From an uncultured Bacteroidales bacterium (GTDB taxonomy: Bacteria; Bacteroidota; Bacteroidia; Bacteroidales; Bacteroidaceae): a stretch of DNA of 64,000 nt. A program made the position numbers and the translations under genes. The notes under the pieces are model-generated. The model did not search any database. It was not told the origin of the DNA and saw nothing but the letters and a program-made list of their open reading frames with translations. This document shows positions 1 to 8,464 of the stretch, piece after piece; the first letter of the stretch is position 1, and every line of letters starts with the position of its first letter. The stretch spans positions 62,001 through 126,000 of the forward strand of contig CADCLN010000003.1 of the NCBI GenBank assembly GCA_902802265.1. The letters are read 5' to 3'.

Positions 1-560
1 TCAACGTCGAAGTCACTGGCGGCTCCGCCGAGGAAGGCTTCGCTCATTTCCCACCAAGCGCGGGCCGTCTTGAAAGCGGCACAGGCTTCGTCGATGTTGC
101 TCTGCTTGATTTCCGTGGCAGAGAGGTCGCCCAGGGCCTGTTGCAGTTTCACGGCTGCATCGGCCAACTGTGTGTAGGTAGGAATGATGACGTGGCAGAC
201 GGTGGCTGCAATCGTGGTCCTGAGTTCTTCCTCCTGGGCCGGCGTCAGCTTGCTTTTCAGCACGGCTTTCGTGGCTTCGTCCAGCTGGTTAATCAGTGCG
301 TCGCAGCCGTTCATGGCTGTTTCGCCGAAAGCATGGTTCGAGTAGTCGGCAGCCGTCCAGGTCTTCGAGGAAATGTCCATGTCGTTGGTGATGCTGTAGG
401 AAGCCGCAGAAGCTGTGCCAATCTTGGCCTTCAGGACTTCCTCGGCAGTCTGCGGCGTGGTTGACCCATTGTTGGTGTTCTGGTTGTTGTCATCATCACT
501 CTTGCTGCAAGCCGTTGCCAGAAGGCTCGCAGCTGCAATCATTAGAAACGTCTTTTTCAT
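1..560 (-). CDS. Imelysin-family lipoprotein (3' part cut by window edge)
   Basis: About 186 N-terminal residues are present; the rest lies left of the window. The protein begins with a lipoprotein signal ending in LLATAC with Cys18, followed by SKSDDD, an acidic stretch like the surface-export signal of Bacteroidetes lipoproteins. Residues around 170-185 read ARAWWEMSEAFLGG, then SDFDVD, which fits the imelysin (peptidase M75 / insulin-cleaving outer-membrane protein) family; such proteins are linked to iron uptake rather than proven proteolysis. It lies 63 bp downstream of the porin on the same strand with no clear promoter between them, so I infer co-transcription and a joint outer-membrane role. 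The family call is fairly sure, the substrate unknown. Confidence 0.72.
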   Translation of the reverse strand, partial: MKKTFLMIAAASLLATACSKSDDDNNQNTNNGSTTPQTAEEVLKAKIGTASAASYSITNDMDISSKTWTAADYSNHAFGETAMNGCDALINQLDEATKAVLKSKLTPAQEEELRTTIAATVCHVIIPTYTQLADAAVKLQQALGDLSATEIKQSNIDEACAAFKTARAWWEMSEAFLGGAASDFDV

Positions 561-623
561 TGTTAAAATTGTTTTTTTGTAGTTAATAATAATGTATAAT
601 GTGTTGAATAGTCTCTGAAACAG

Positions 624-1937
624 TTACAGGAACCATCCTGCATAGGCTACGCCGATGTTGACGGAAGGCTCGTTGTTATACTTGCTCTTGAGGAATCGCT
701 CGGAATATTCGGCTTTGACGCAGACCTGCGGCAGTGGGTAGTAGTTGACGCCCACGGCCATGCGCTTCACGTCGGTGTAGTCGTAGGAGGCGTTCAGCAC
801 CTTCTCGGCGTAGGGATTGTACTGTTCGTAGCGGCCAAAGAGGTAGAGCTTCTGCTTTGAGTTGCGGGTCTTGTGTATCTGGGAGAAGATGTCGTAGCCG
901 GCTTCAATGCCCACGGCGTAGGCTTTGCCACTGACGATGCGCGTGGTGTGGTGATAGGGCGACTGCTTGTTGATGCGGTTGTACATGTTGTTCAGCTGTT
1001 CGGCGTCGCTCAGATGGCCGTAGTCTGCCTGTCCGCGGACAATCCAGTTGTGGGCATTGTATGTGAAGTCAAACGAACCCACAAAGACTGCGCCCTTGTT
1101 CGTGGCCGTAATGCCCGTAGCCTCGCGTGGAGCGGAGTTGCCGATGCTGTGGCCGTAGTAGGCGCTCAGTCCCAGTCGCAGGCCGGAAATGCTGAAGTTA
1201 TCGACGCGCACGGCTGTACCGAACTTGTTGGCGATTTCGTATTCCAGCGGTGTGGCTGCGCCCTTGTGAATCCAGCCCACGTTGGTGAACTGGTCGGCGT
1301 TGAGACCTGCCAACAGCTGGGCTTCGTAGCGCCACTGACCGGCACGGCCCCAGAAGCTGATGCCCGTCTGATGCCAGGTGCTGGGCAGAATGGTGTTCTC
1401 GCCCTCTGGACGATACACGGTGAAGAAATTGATGGGCTCGTGGTGGGCATTGTTCAGTCCGACGGGCACGACGATATGGCCCGCACGCAGGTTGGCGTAG
1501 GGGGCAAAAGACTTCTGAATCCAAAACTGCTCCAGTTCCACTTCGCCACCTTTCTCCGTTTCATGCTCCCATTCACCAAACTCATCGTATTCCAGCTCGT
1601 AGGCAGAACCACTGCCGCTGTGTTCAAATTCAATCTCGGTGCCAAACGACCAGCCCTTTCCGAAGTTGTAACCAATGTTGATGACGGCGTGAGGAATGTC
1701 GAACCGTCCGTGACTGGGGTCATTCCTGTGTTCGTCTGCATTGACGTAGCGCTTGGAGTTATCACTATAGAAATTGCGCGAAAGCGCCACCTCGCCATAG
1801 CCACCGATGGAGAGGCGCGAGAGGACCCCTGCCAGCTTCGACACCTTGTCCTGTTCCGTGTCCTGTGCGGCAGCCGTAAGGGTGCAGAGTGCTGCGGCTA
1901 CGACTGCCATGCTTCTGAATGGTTTCATTAGTTCCAT
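624..1937 (-). CDS. Outer-membrane beta-barrel porin
   Basis: A 437-residue protein with an N-terminal signal peptide (hydrophobic VVAAALCTLTAAA, cleavage probably before QDTEQD). The body alternates aromatic and polar residues and starts with the barrel-like phrase LSIGGYGEVALSRNF, typical of phosphate-selective-porin/OprO-P-like outer-membrane proteins of Bacteroidetes. Charged repeats (HETEKGGEVELEQ) probably form loops. The C-terminus ends in the hydrophobic run AYAGWFL, as expected for the last beta strand. Met4 is an equally good start and gives a more usual signal peptide. A TAnnTTTG promoter lies 43 bp upstream on this strand. The neighbouring imelysin lipoprotein suggests metal or iron uptake, but the solute cannot be read from the sequence. 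Confidence 0.7.
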   Translation of the reverse strand: MELMKPFRSMAVVAAALCTLTAAAQDTEQDKVSKLAGVLSRLSIGGYGEVALSRNFYSDNSKRYVNADEHRNDPSHGRFDIPHAVINIGYNFGKGWSFGTEIEFEHSGSGSAYELEYDEFGEWEHETEKGGEVELEQFWIQKSFAPYANLRAGHIVVPVGLNNAHHEPINFFTVYRPEGENTILPSTWHQTGISFWGRAGQWRYEAQLLAGLNADQFTNVGWIHKGAATPLEYEIANKFGTAVRVDNFSISGLRLGLSAYYGHSIGNSAPREATGITATNKGAVFVGSFDFTYNAHNWIVRGQADYGHLSDAEQLNNMYNRINKQSPYHHTTRIVSGKAYAVGIEAGYDIFSQIHKTRNSKQKLYLFGRYEQYNPYAEKVLNASYDYTDVKRMAVGVNYYPLPQVCVKAEYSERFLKSKYNNEPSVNIGVAYAGWFL

Positions 1938-1979
1938 GTTGTTTTTTGTGAATTTTTATATCATTTTAATTTTCGACTG

Positions 1980-1987
1980 CAAAATTA
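1980..1987 (-). promoter_or_regulatory. -7 element for the porin-imelysin unit
   Basis: Read on the minus strand this is TAATTTTG, a match to the Bacteroidetes -7 consensus TAnnTTTG. A TTG (CAA on the plus strand at 2008-2010) lies 20 bp upstream, the usual -33 spacing. The start codon is about 40 bp downstream. Confidence 0.6.
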
Positions 1988-2154
1988 CGCCGAAAAGCCC
2001 AATATCGCAATACCCTAATTTTGTGATTACCCGCCTGCCGATTGAGTATTTTCACTTCCGAAATACTCACTTTTTGTCCGCAATACTTACCGCCGCCGCC
2101 GAAATACTTAATTGTAGGTAACGGGTTTGTTCGTTCCAAATCCTGCCACATTGT

Positions 2155-2290
2155 TTTACCAATCGTTTACCATTTCGATGGTAAACTTTTACCACTGCAA
2201 TGGTAATGTTTTACCACTGTGATGGTAAACTTTTACCACTGTGATGGTAAAGTTTTACCAAAGAAGTGGTAATTTTTTGGTAAAAAATGC
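2155..2290. repeat. 22-nt tandem array of palindromic units (TTTACCA-N6-TGGTAAA)
   Basis: TTTACC begins at 2155, 2166, 2188, 2210, 2232 and 2254: one 11-nt step, then four exact 22-nt steps. Each full unit is an inverted repeat, TTTACCA, six variable bases, TGGTAAA (or a one- or two-base variant), plus two spacer bases. Central bases vary between units (for example TTTCGA, CTGCAA, CTGTGA) while the arms are kept. The array sits about 110-240 bp upstream of the promoter of the large sensor kinase. Confidence 0.85.
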
Positions 2291-2397
2291 GGCAGGCATC
2301 CGGAAGGAAACAAGCGCAGCATGTGGCAGGCATGGGACTTTTCCCGCGCATAACGTTAAACAAATTTAATCTTCACACTCGTTCTGCAAAAAGTTTG

Positions 2398-2405
2398 TAT
2401 CTTTG
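2398..2405 (+). promoter_or_regulatory. -7 element for the sensor kinase operon
   Basis: TATCTTTG fits TAnnTTTG and lies 33 bp before the ATG at 2439. No clear -33 TTG is present at the expected distance. Confidence 0.55.
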
Positions 2406-2438
2406 CCACACCTTTGTTTCAAAACAAGGTTCAGGCTT

Positions 2439-5400
2439 ATGTCCAAAATTCTGGGTAGTTTAGTCTTGGCAGGATGGCTTTGCATCGGGATGCTCCTGAC
2501 GGGGTGTTCGGTGGAGGGTGACAACGAGCGGCAGGAGGCGCAGCTCGACAGTGCCCGCGTGGAGATTGTGGAACACATGGACTACCAGAAGGCAGAACGG
2601 ATTTACCAGGAAATACGTAGTACGACGCGCAATAAACTTTTCCAGCTCATGGCCGATGAGGGACTGATGAAACTGTGCCAAATCTGTTCCAAGAGCAAGG
2701 AGTTCTACGACTATCGCTCGGATGCGGAGCGGCTGATGAAAGACCTGCGCACGGCGGTGCGACACATGAACGCTCGCAACGACAGCCTTTGGCAGGCAGC
2801 GCAGCAGGAGTTCAACCGCGTGTCGGCTGTGTATTACTACAACCTGCGCGACTATGAAAAGGCGGTCGGCCTGTGGCCGGAATTAAAGAATGCACCGAAA
2901 CACCGTGGGCAGTTTCTGGCTGAATATGTGGGCCGCGAGACGTACTACTACCGCTCCATGCAGAAGAAATGGGCTGCCAGCAACCTCACAGACGCAGGCC
3001 GGTACCAAGAAGCCCTCGACTCGTTGGCCGTGGCGCTCTATCTCATCAACGAACATCACCGCAAGTACAGTTTTTCGGGTATGGGCGACACCTTATTTAT
3101 ATATGATGCCACGCCCGATACGATTTCGACCGAAATGCGCTGGATTCAGACCCCAGGCATGGTGTGCGTGCCGGAATGGATGGCTTCAGTGCGCGACCAG
3201 CTGAGCATCACCCTCGGTGCGATGGGACGGAAGGCGGAGTCGGACTATAACCATAACATCTACTTCGACATACTCGATGCCACGCGGCAGGATATGCTGA
3301 TGGAGCAGCAGCTCGATGCCCTGCTGCGCCACGAGCGATATTTCCACATCCTGCTGGTGTGCATTGGTCTCTTTGCCGTCGTGTTCTTTTCGCTCGCCGT
3401 CAGCACTTACCGGCGCAGGAAGAAAGCCAGTCAGGAAAAGATGGCACAGCTGCGCCGCGACATCGAGAGGGAACTGGAGCAGATGCCCCAACGGTGGCTG
3501 GAGCGCAGCGGAAGCACCATCAGCGAGATAGAAGACCAGATGGAGCTGGCCGACGATGAACGCCGAGCCGCCGAAATGAAGATTGACCAGAACAAACGGG
3601 ACTATGTGGATAAGGCGGCAAGCGTGGCCATCGTGGGTGGCATCATGCCTTTCCTGGACCGCGCACTTCATGAGGTGGAACGCGACGGGGAACAGGGCTA
3701 CCTGCTGGAACTCATCGACAAGATTAACGACTATAACGAAGTGCTGGGCCATTGGGTGAAAATCAAGCAGGGAAGCGTGTCGCTCACGGTCGAGAGTTTT
3801 GCGCTGGACGAACTGTTTACGGTGGCTCGCAAAGCCACAAAACTCTATGAAAGCAATGGTTTAACACTCAACGTGCAATCGGCTGACTATGTGGTGAAAG
3901 CAGACAAGGCTCTCACGCTCTTCATGATTAACACGCTGATGGACAATGCACGGAAGTTTACCCCGCAGGGAGGCAGCGTGACGGTGGCAGCACAGGAGGC
4001 TGAGGACTACGTGGAAATCTCGGTGACGGACACGGGTTATGGCATGACGGAGGAAGACACGCGCGAAGTCATCGCCGCCAAGAAGGGCCATGGCTTCGGA
4101 CTGATGAACTGCCGCGGCATCATTGAGAAATACAAGAAGACGAACCGCATTTTCAGTGTCTGCACCTTTGGTGTGGAAAGTCAGCTGAACAAAGGCAGCC
4201 GCTTCTTTTTCCGATTGCCCAAGGGGGTGAAAAGGGCTTTGCTGCTGGTGGGCATCGTGCTCTGTGGCGGTCATGTCTTTGCTCAGGAACCCGCCGCTCA
4301 GGATGCGGAGTTGCAACGCGCACGGCTGTATGCCGACAGCGTGTATTATGCCAACACGCAGGGGGCGTACAGTCAGGCCATTGTGTATGGAGACTCGGTG
4401 CTGACCGCCTTCAACCGCCACTACACGGCAAAGACCGGAAAAACCGAAAACATACTGCTCCTGGAGGATGAACCGTCCAATATGCCCGAAGTGCGCTTGT
4501 GGCAGGAGGGGTTTGAAACCGACTACGGCATCATCGTGGATGTACGCAACGAGCTGGCAATAGCGGCTTTGTCGCTGAACAAAAGGCATTTGTACCGCTA
4601 CAACAGCGATGTGTTTACGCGGATGTATCAGATGCTGTCGCAGGACGTAAGCCTTTCGGAACGCATCAGCAAACTGGAGCGGACCAATGCCAACAAGGGA
4701 CTGGTGGTCAACCTGTCGGTTCTGGTAATCCTGCTGTTCGGTCCGCTGCTGTTCATGTACTATTACCACCGCCACCTGTTGCCCTTGTTCAACCTGCAGC
4801 AGCTCAAACACCTGATGGAGACGCTGATCAGTACGCCACGCGACAAACTGATGGCCACGTTGCAGCGAGGCATCAACGACATGGTGCCTGTGGACAATGT
4901 CTGCGTGGGCGTCTATGACAAGGGGCAGAAACAGTTGGTTTTTTACCATGCTGCCCACAAGGACGAAGAGACGTTGCAGCAGTTCATGAACTATACGTAC
5001 TTGGGCAAGGAGCAAATCATTGACTTGAAAGTGAACGTGGTAGCCCTTCCGCTCAACGTGAGAGTGGGAGAGGACAATCAGACCATCGGAGTGATGGGAC
5101 TGAAACTGCGTACCAACCGTCTGACTCCTTCGGAGGAACAGCTCCTGCAATGGGTCAGCCACAATGTGGCTCTGTATGTCTATAGCACCGACACCCGCAT
5201 CGAGGAACTGCAGCACGAGCTTGAAATCCGTCAGGACGAGGTGCGCCGCGCCGAAGCGGAACAAGACCGCATCCATGTGCAGAACATGATTCTGGACAAC
5301 TGTCTGAGCACCATCAAGCACGAAACCATGTACTACCCGAACCGCATCCGTGACCTGCTGCTGCGGCAGGACGCTGCCACGACGCAGGCAACCCACAAGG

Positions 5401-6011
5401 ACATTTCGGAGCTTATACATTATTATAAGGAAGTGTTCACCGTGCTGAGCCAATGTGCCATGAAACAGCTGGAGCGCACCGTGTTCCGCCGCCGCCAGAT
5501 TCCTGTCAGCCAGCTTCTTGACTATGCTTGCGAGCGGGCAGGATATTACAGGCGGAAGCAGTTTGATGGGCTGATATTCAGGGCGGAAACGCCAGAAACT
5601 CCGGAAACACCGGATTATCCGGAAAAGCCGGAAACTCCGGAGCATCCTGCTCAGCCCATTGTGCTGGGTGACATGGTGATGTTGCAATATATGCTCGACA
5701 CGTTGTTGCAGGCAGCCTACAGCGTTAAAGAATGTGGAGAATTGCAGCTGAATTTTGCTGTTTCCGAGCAATTCTGTACCTTTGCGCTTTGTGACACGCG
5801 CCGCCAATGGACTGCCGACGAGATGCAGACCCTGTTCTATGCCGACAGCCTGCAGTATGACCCGCAGACAGACCGTCTGCTCGGAGCGGAATACCTGCTC
5901 TGCAAACAGGTCATACGCGAACACGACGAGCATTGCGGTGTGCGCGGTTGCCGCATCTATGCCACTGACGGCAACACCGTAGTGTTTACTTTACCCCTGA
6001 AAACCAAATAA
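2439..6011 (+). CDS. Two-part membrane sensor histidine kinase (DUF5112/DUF5113-like)
   Basis: A 1190-residue protein, started at MSKILGS because the promoter at 2398-2405 leaves only this ATG well placed. It has a lipobox (LLTGC, Cys23), an all-alpha TPR-like periplasmic part, a membrane segment at about 303-325, a dimerisation-like helix region and an intact HATPase domain (N-box NTLMDNARKF near 497, DTGYGM near 530, GHGFGL near 549). A second hydrophobic stretch (597-616) opens a second module: another TPR-like sensor, a membrane segment at about 755-778, a GAF-like part, a coiled coil, the H-box-like KHETMYYP near 960, a Pro/Glu/Thr repeat (about 1049-1072) and a degenerate ATPase-like end. 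The response regulator begins 6 bp later. The signal sensed is unknown. Architecture matches the DUF5112/DUF5113 kinases of Bacteroidales as I remember them. Confidence 0.75.
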   Translation: MSKILGSLVLAGWLCIGMLLTGCSVEGDNERQEAQLDSARVEIVEHMDYQKAERIYQEIRSTTRNKLFQLMADEGLMKLCQICSKSKEFYDYRSDAERLMKDLRTAVRHMNARNDSLWQAAQQEFNRVSAVYYYNLRDYEKAVGLWPELKNAPKHRGQFLAEYVGRETYYYRSMQKKWAASNLTDAGRYQEALDSLAVALYLINEHHRKYSFSGMGDTLFIYDATPDTISTEMRWIQTPGMVCVPEWMASVRDQLSITLGAMGRKAESDYNHNIYFDILDATRQDMLMEQQLDALLRHERYFHILLVCIGLFAVVFFSLAVSTYRRRKKASQEKMAQLRRDIERELEQMPQRWLERSGSTISEIEDQMELADDERRAAEMKIDQNKRDYVDKAASVAIVGGIMPFLDRALHEVERDGEQGYLLELIDKINDYNEVLGHWVKIKQGSVSLTVESFALDELFTVARKATKLYESNGLTLNVQSADYVVKADKALTLFMINTLMDNARKFTPQGGSVTVAAQEAEDYVEISVTDTGYGMTEEDTREVIAAKKGHGFGLMNCRGIIEKYKKTNRIFSVCTFGVESQLNKGSRFFFRLPKGVKRALLLVGIVLCGGHVFAQEPAAQDAELQRARLYADSVYYANTQGAYSQAIVYGDSVLTAFNRHYTAKTGKTENILLLEDEPSNMPEVRLWQEGFETDYGIIVDVRNELAIAALSLNKRHLYRYNSDVFTRMYQMLSQDVSLSERISKLERTNANKGLVVNLSVLVILLFGPLLFMYYYHRHLLPLFNLQQLKHLMETLISTPRDKLMATLQRGINDMVPVDNVCVGVYDKGQKQLVFYHAAHKDEETLQQFMNYTYLGKEQIIDLKVNVVALPLNVRVGEDNQTIGVMGLKLRTNRLTPSEEQLLQWVSHNVALYVYSTDTRIEELQHELEIRQDEVRRAEAEQDRIHVQNMILDNCLSTIKHETMYYPNRIRDLLLRQDAATTQATHKDISELIHYYKEVFTVLSQCAMKQLERTVFRRRQIPVSQLLDYACERAGYYRRKQFDGLIFRAETPETPETPDYPEKPETPEHPAQPIVLGDMVMLQYMLDTLLQAAYSVKECGELQLNFAVSEQFCTFALCDTRRQWTADEMQTLFYADSLQYDPQTDRLLGAEYLLCKQVIREHDEHCGVRGCRIYATDGNTVVFTLPLKTK

Positions 6012-6017
6012 CAAGAT

Positions 6018-6734
6018 ATGGAAAAATTCAAAGTAATTATAGTAGAAGACGTAAAGTTGGAACTGAAGGGTACGGAGCAAATCTTCCGTTCCGACATTCC
6101 GCTGGCAGAAGTAGTGGGCACAGCCATGACCGAGACCGAGCTGTGGCCGCTGATGAACAGCAATACGCCCGACCTGGTGCTGCTCGACCTGGGACTGGGC
6201 GGCAGTACGACCGTGGGCGTGGACATCTGTAAGCAGTTGCGCAGAAGGTATCCGCAGGTGCACGTGCTCATATTCACGGGCGAGGTGCTCAACGAAAGGC
6301 TGTGGGTGGATGTGCTCGACGCCGGTGCCGACGGCATTGTGCTGAAGAGCGGCGAATTGCTCACACCCGACCTGGTCTATAGTGTGATGGAAGGCAAGAA
6401 GTTTGTGTTCAACCGTCCCATACTGGAGAAGATTGTGCAGCGTTTCCGTCAGTCGGTGCTGACAGAGAGCCGCCGCAGCGAGGCGTTGCTTGACTACGAC
6501 ATCGACGAATATGACGAGCGGCTGCTGCGCCACCTTGCGCTGGGCTACACAAAGGACATGATTGCCAACCTGCGTACTATGCCCTTCGGCGTGAAGTCGT
6601 TGGAGAAGCGGCAAGTAGATCTTGTCTCCCGCCTCTTCGGTGAAGGGCAAACGGGCGTGAATGCCACGCGGCTGGTGACGAAAGCCCTGCAACTGGGCAT
6701 CATCAATTTGGACAACCTGACCCCTGATGACTAA
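6018..6734 (+). CDS. Response regulator with atypical DNA-binding end
   Basis: A 238-residue protein with a receiver domain in the first about 130 residues: acidic pair Glu10-Asp11, phospho-acceptor Asp57 in LVLLDLGLGG, a Thr in LIFTG and the conserved Lys in GIVLKSG. The C-terminal part (about 165-235) is helical and resembles a NarL-type helix-turn-helix only loosely. The gene follows the hybrid kinase by 6 bp and overlaps the next gene by 8 bp, so it is almost certainly the kinase's partner. The DNA target is unknown; binding sites in the palindromic array upstream of the operon are possible but unproven. Confidence 0.82.
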   Translation: MEKFKVIIVEDVKLELKGTEQIFRSDIPLAEVVGTAMTETELWPLMNSNTPDLVLLDLGLGGSTTVGVDICKQLRRRYPQVHVLIFTGEVLNERLWVDVLDAGADGIVLKSGELLTPDLVYSVMEGKKFVFNRPILEKIVQRFRQSVLTESRRSEALLDYDIDEYDERLLRHLALGYTKDMIANLRTMPFGVKSLEKRQVDLVSRLFGEGQTGVNATRLVTKALQLGIINLDNLTPDD

Positions 6735-7317
6735 GCGTATTCTGAAATGGTTGCTTCTGGCGGAACTGATGGCTTTTCCGCTGATTGCCATCTCTTCGTG
6801 GGTGGTGAGCATCTACAGTTCGGCAGCTCGCAACTTGCTGGACGCAAGGGGGCTGCGCTGGCTGATGACGAGCTCCGTGAACAACTTTGCACGTTGGCCG
6901 TGGGCTGAGATTCTGCTGGTGCTGATCGCTTTGTCGGTGTTGCAGTTTTCGGGCATCGCCGACTGTCTGCGTCATCGGCCCACGCTGAAACAGAAGCGTG
7001 CCCTGCTGTTTACCTTTGCAGCCCTGATGGTCATTGTGGTGGGGGTGTGTTTGATGACGTTTCTGCCGCCATACGTCCTGTTCAATTTCTTCGGCGGACT
7101 GAATGATTCGCCGCTGACGGACAGTTTGCCAGGACTGCTGTTTCTCACCGCCGAGACGCTGGCGTGTGTCTATGGTTTCACTTCGGGAAAGATGGTGACC
7201 ATCGAGGATTTCTCTGTGGCTCATTCGCAGTTCATTGTCCGCTTTTCGCCGCTGTTTATCCATTGTTTTCTGTTGGCACAAATCTTTGAGTGGATTAAAT
7301 TTTCTTATTTTTTATAA
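6727..7317 (+). CDS. Short AbgT-like membrane protein
   Basis: A 196-residue protein with about five hydrophobic segments. The stretch LLDARGLRWLMTSSVNNFA (about 37-55), followed by a hydrophobic segment ending in FSGIADCL, resembles the conserved N-terminal part of AbgT-family p-aminobenzoyl-glutamate transporters (their LLsxEGIRWML...NF block). AbgT proteins are about 500 residues, so this is either a truncated derivative or a stand-alone paralogue of the N-terminal half; the frame is intact and ends in a clean stop. The start overlaps the response regulator by 8 bp, which argues for translational coupling and a function linked to the two-component pair. Transport activity is doubtful. Confidence 0.5.
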   Translation: MTKRILKWLLLAELMAFPLIAISSWVVSIYSSAARNLLDARGLRWLMTSSVNNFARWPWAEILLVLIALSVLQFSGIADCLRHRPTLKQKRALLFTFAALMVIVVGVCLMTFLPPYVLFNFFGGLNDSPLTDSLPGLLFLTAETLACVYGFTSGKMVTIEDFSVAHSQFIVRFSPLFIHCFLLAQIFEWIKFSYFL

Positions 7318-7347
7318 AGAAAGTGCTGTTGTTGTACTGAAATATCG

Positions 7348-7355
7348 TAACTTTG
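7348..7355 (+). promoter_or_regulatory. -7 element before the hemerythrin-LuxR gene
   Basis: TAACTTTG matches TAnnTTTG and is followed by GCC, as at several promoters in this window. It lies about 97 bp before the ATG at 7453, leaving a leader of roughly 90 nt. Confidence 0.5.
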
Positions 7356-7452
7356 CCGAAAATTTAATGGAATTAGTGAATTCTCGCAGTGGTTTAATTC
7401 TGAAACCTTAAAGCACCGGAGAATCAAAAACAGTATTAAAGGACAAAGACTG

Positions 7453-8409
7453 ATGGCTGGACAATATAAACCAACAGACAAACTGAGTTTTGTGATAGCC
7501 AATGACTACCGGCTGTTGCAAATCATGAGTCGCTTTGGCATTTCGCTGGGTTTCGGCGAAAAGACCATCATGGAGGTGTGTCGCCAATGTGATGTGGATG
7601 CTGATACTTTTCTGACTGTAATTAATTATGTGAAAGACGGGGCGGAAAACCGTCCGCAGCACGTGGAACATGTGAGTGTGCCCGCCATACTGGGCTATCT
7701 GAAGCAGACGCACCGCTATTTTCTGGACTACCTTTTGCCGAGCATCCGCTTTCACTTGCTTAACAGCATCGACTGTTCGGTGCAGAACGAAATCGCCTTT
7801 CTGGTGCTCAAGTTTTTCGATGAATACGTGGAGGAAGTTCGCAAGCACATGGACTACGAAGAGACGACCGTGTTCACCTATGTGCAAAAGCTCATCGACG
7901 GAGAATCCATCGACATCGAGGGCGGACACCTGCTTTCGCGCTATCACAGCGCCATCGAGGGCAAGCTGAAGGAACTGAAGAAACTGTTTATCCAGTATTA
8001 TCCGCAGCAGGAGAACAATGAAAAACTGAATTCGGTCATCATCTCCATTTATCAGGCAGAAGAGGAACTGAGCATCCATTGTCTGGTGGAAGACAACATC
8101 TTTACGCCTGCCGTGAGCCGACTGGAGCATCACAACAAGCAGAACCGTGGCGGAATGAAAATGGAGAACTGCGAGGACACTACCTCTGCCAGTGACGAAC
8201 AGCTGTCGGAACGTGAGAAGGAGATTGTGGTCTGTGTGGCAAAGGGCATGGCTAACAAGGAAATTGCCGACAAACTGTACCTGAGCATCAACACGGTGAC
8301 TACCCATCGCCGCAACATCGCACGCAAACTGAACATTCATTCCTCTGCCGGCATCACGATTTATGCTATTGTGAACAAGTTGGTCACACTGGAGGAAGTG
8401 AATATGTGA
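7453..8409 (+). CDS. Hemerythrin-like sensor fused to a LuxR-type regulator
   Basis: A 318-residue protein in three parts. Residues 1-60 look like the short N-terminal domain of ScdA/YtfE iron-centre repair proteins. Residues about 65-225 are a helical bundle with spaced His and acidic residues (HVEHV, THRYF, KHMDYEETT, RYHSA, EEELSIHCLVEDN), as in hemerythrin di-iron domains. Residues about 252-310 are a LuxR/GerE helix-turn-helix (LSEREKEIV, NKEIADKLYLS, TVTTHRRNI). I infer a transcription factor that reads oxygen, nitric oxide or iron status through a di-iron site. The nitroreductase downstream could be a target. Assigning metal ligands needs a structural model. Confidence 0.78.
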   Translation: MAGQYKPTDKLSFVIANDYRLLQIMSRFGISLGFGEKTIMEVCRQCDVDADTFLTVINYVKDGAENRPQHVEHVSVPAILGYLKQTHRYFLDYLLPSIRFHLLNSIDCSVQNEIAFLVLKFFDEYVEEVRKHMDYEETTVFTYVQKLIDGESIDIEGGHLLSRYHSAIEGKLKELKKLFIQYYPQQENNEKLNSVIISIYQAEEELSIHCLVEDNIFTPAVSRLEHHNKQNRGGMKMENCEDTTSASDEQLSEREKEIVVCVAKGMANKEIADKLYLSINTVTTHRRNIARKLNIHSSAGITIYAIVNKLVTLEEVNM

Positions 8410-8464
8410 AAAATAATCGCCATCACGAAATAAACGTAATCACGCAATAACGTAATCACGCAAT
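8410..8464. repeat. 8-nt tandem repeats (ACGTAATC/ACGCAATA) in the leader
   Basis: The short gap before the nitroreductase consists of about five 8-nt units alternating ACGTAATC and ACGCAATA, ending in the ATG of the next gene. The same style of repeat fills the gap before kdsC. Confidence 0.75.

Larger units (their letters stand above)
1938..2438. other. Divergent intergenic region with promoters and palindromic repeats
   Basis: This 501-bp gap separates the divergently read porin and sensor kinase. It holds a minus-strand promoter at 1980-1987, a zone of CGNAATACT repeats with an 8-bp inverted repeat near 2044-2068, the 22-nt palindromic array at 2155-2290 and the plus-strand promoter at 2398-2405. 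I see no coding sequence in it: short open frames across the repeats have no recognisable product. Confidence 0.7.

Noticed and set aside
5585..5655. DNA repeat in the kinase gene (GAAACTCCGGAAA-like)
   Set aside because: It codes a Pro/Glu/Thr-rich linker in frame and is explained by the protein; not a separate element.
3861..5933. A 690-codon minus-strand frame opposite the sensor kinase
   Set aside because: Composition is typical of an antisense shadow (many His, Leu, Val in runs) and no motif is visible.
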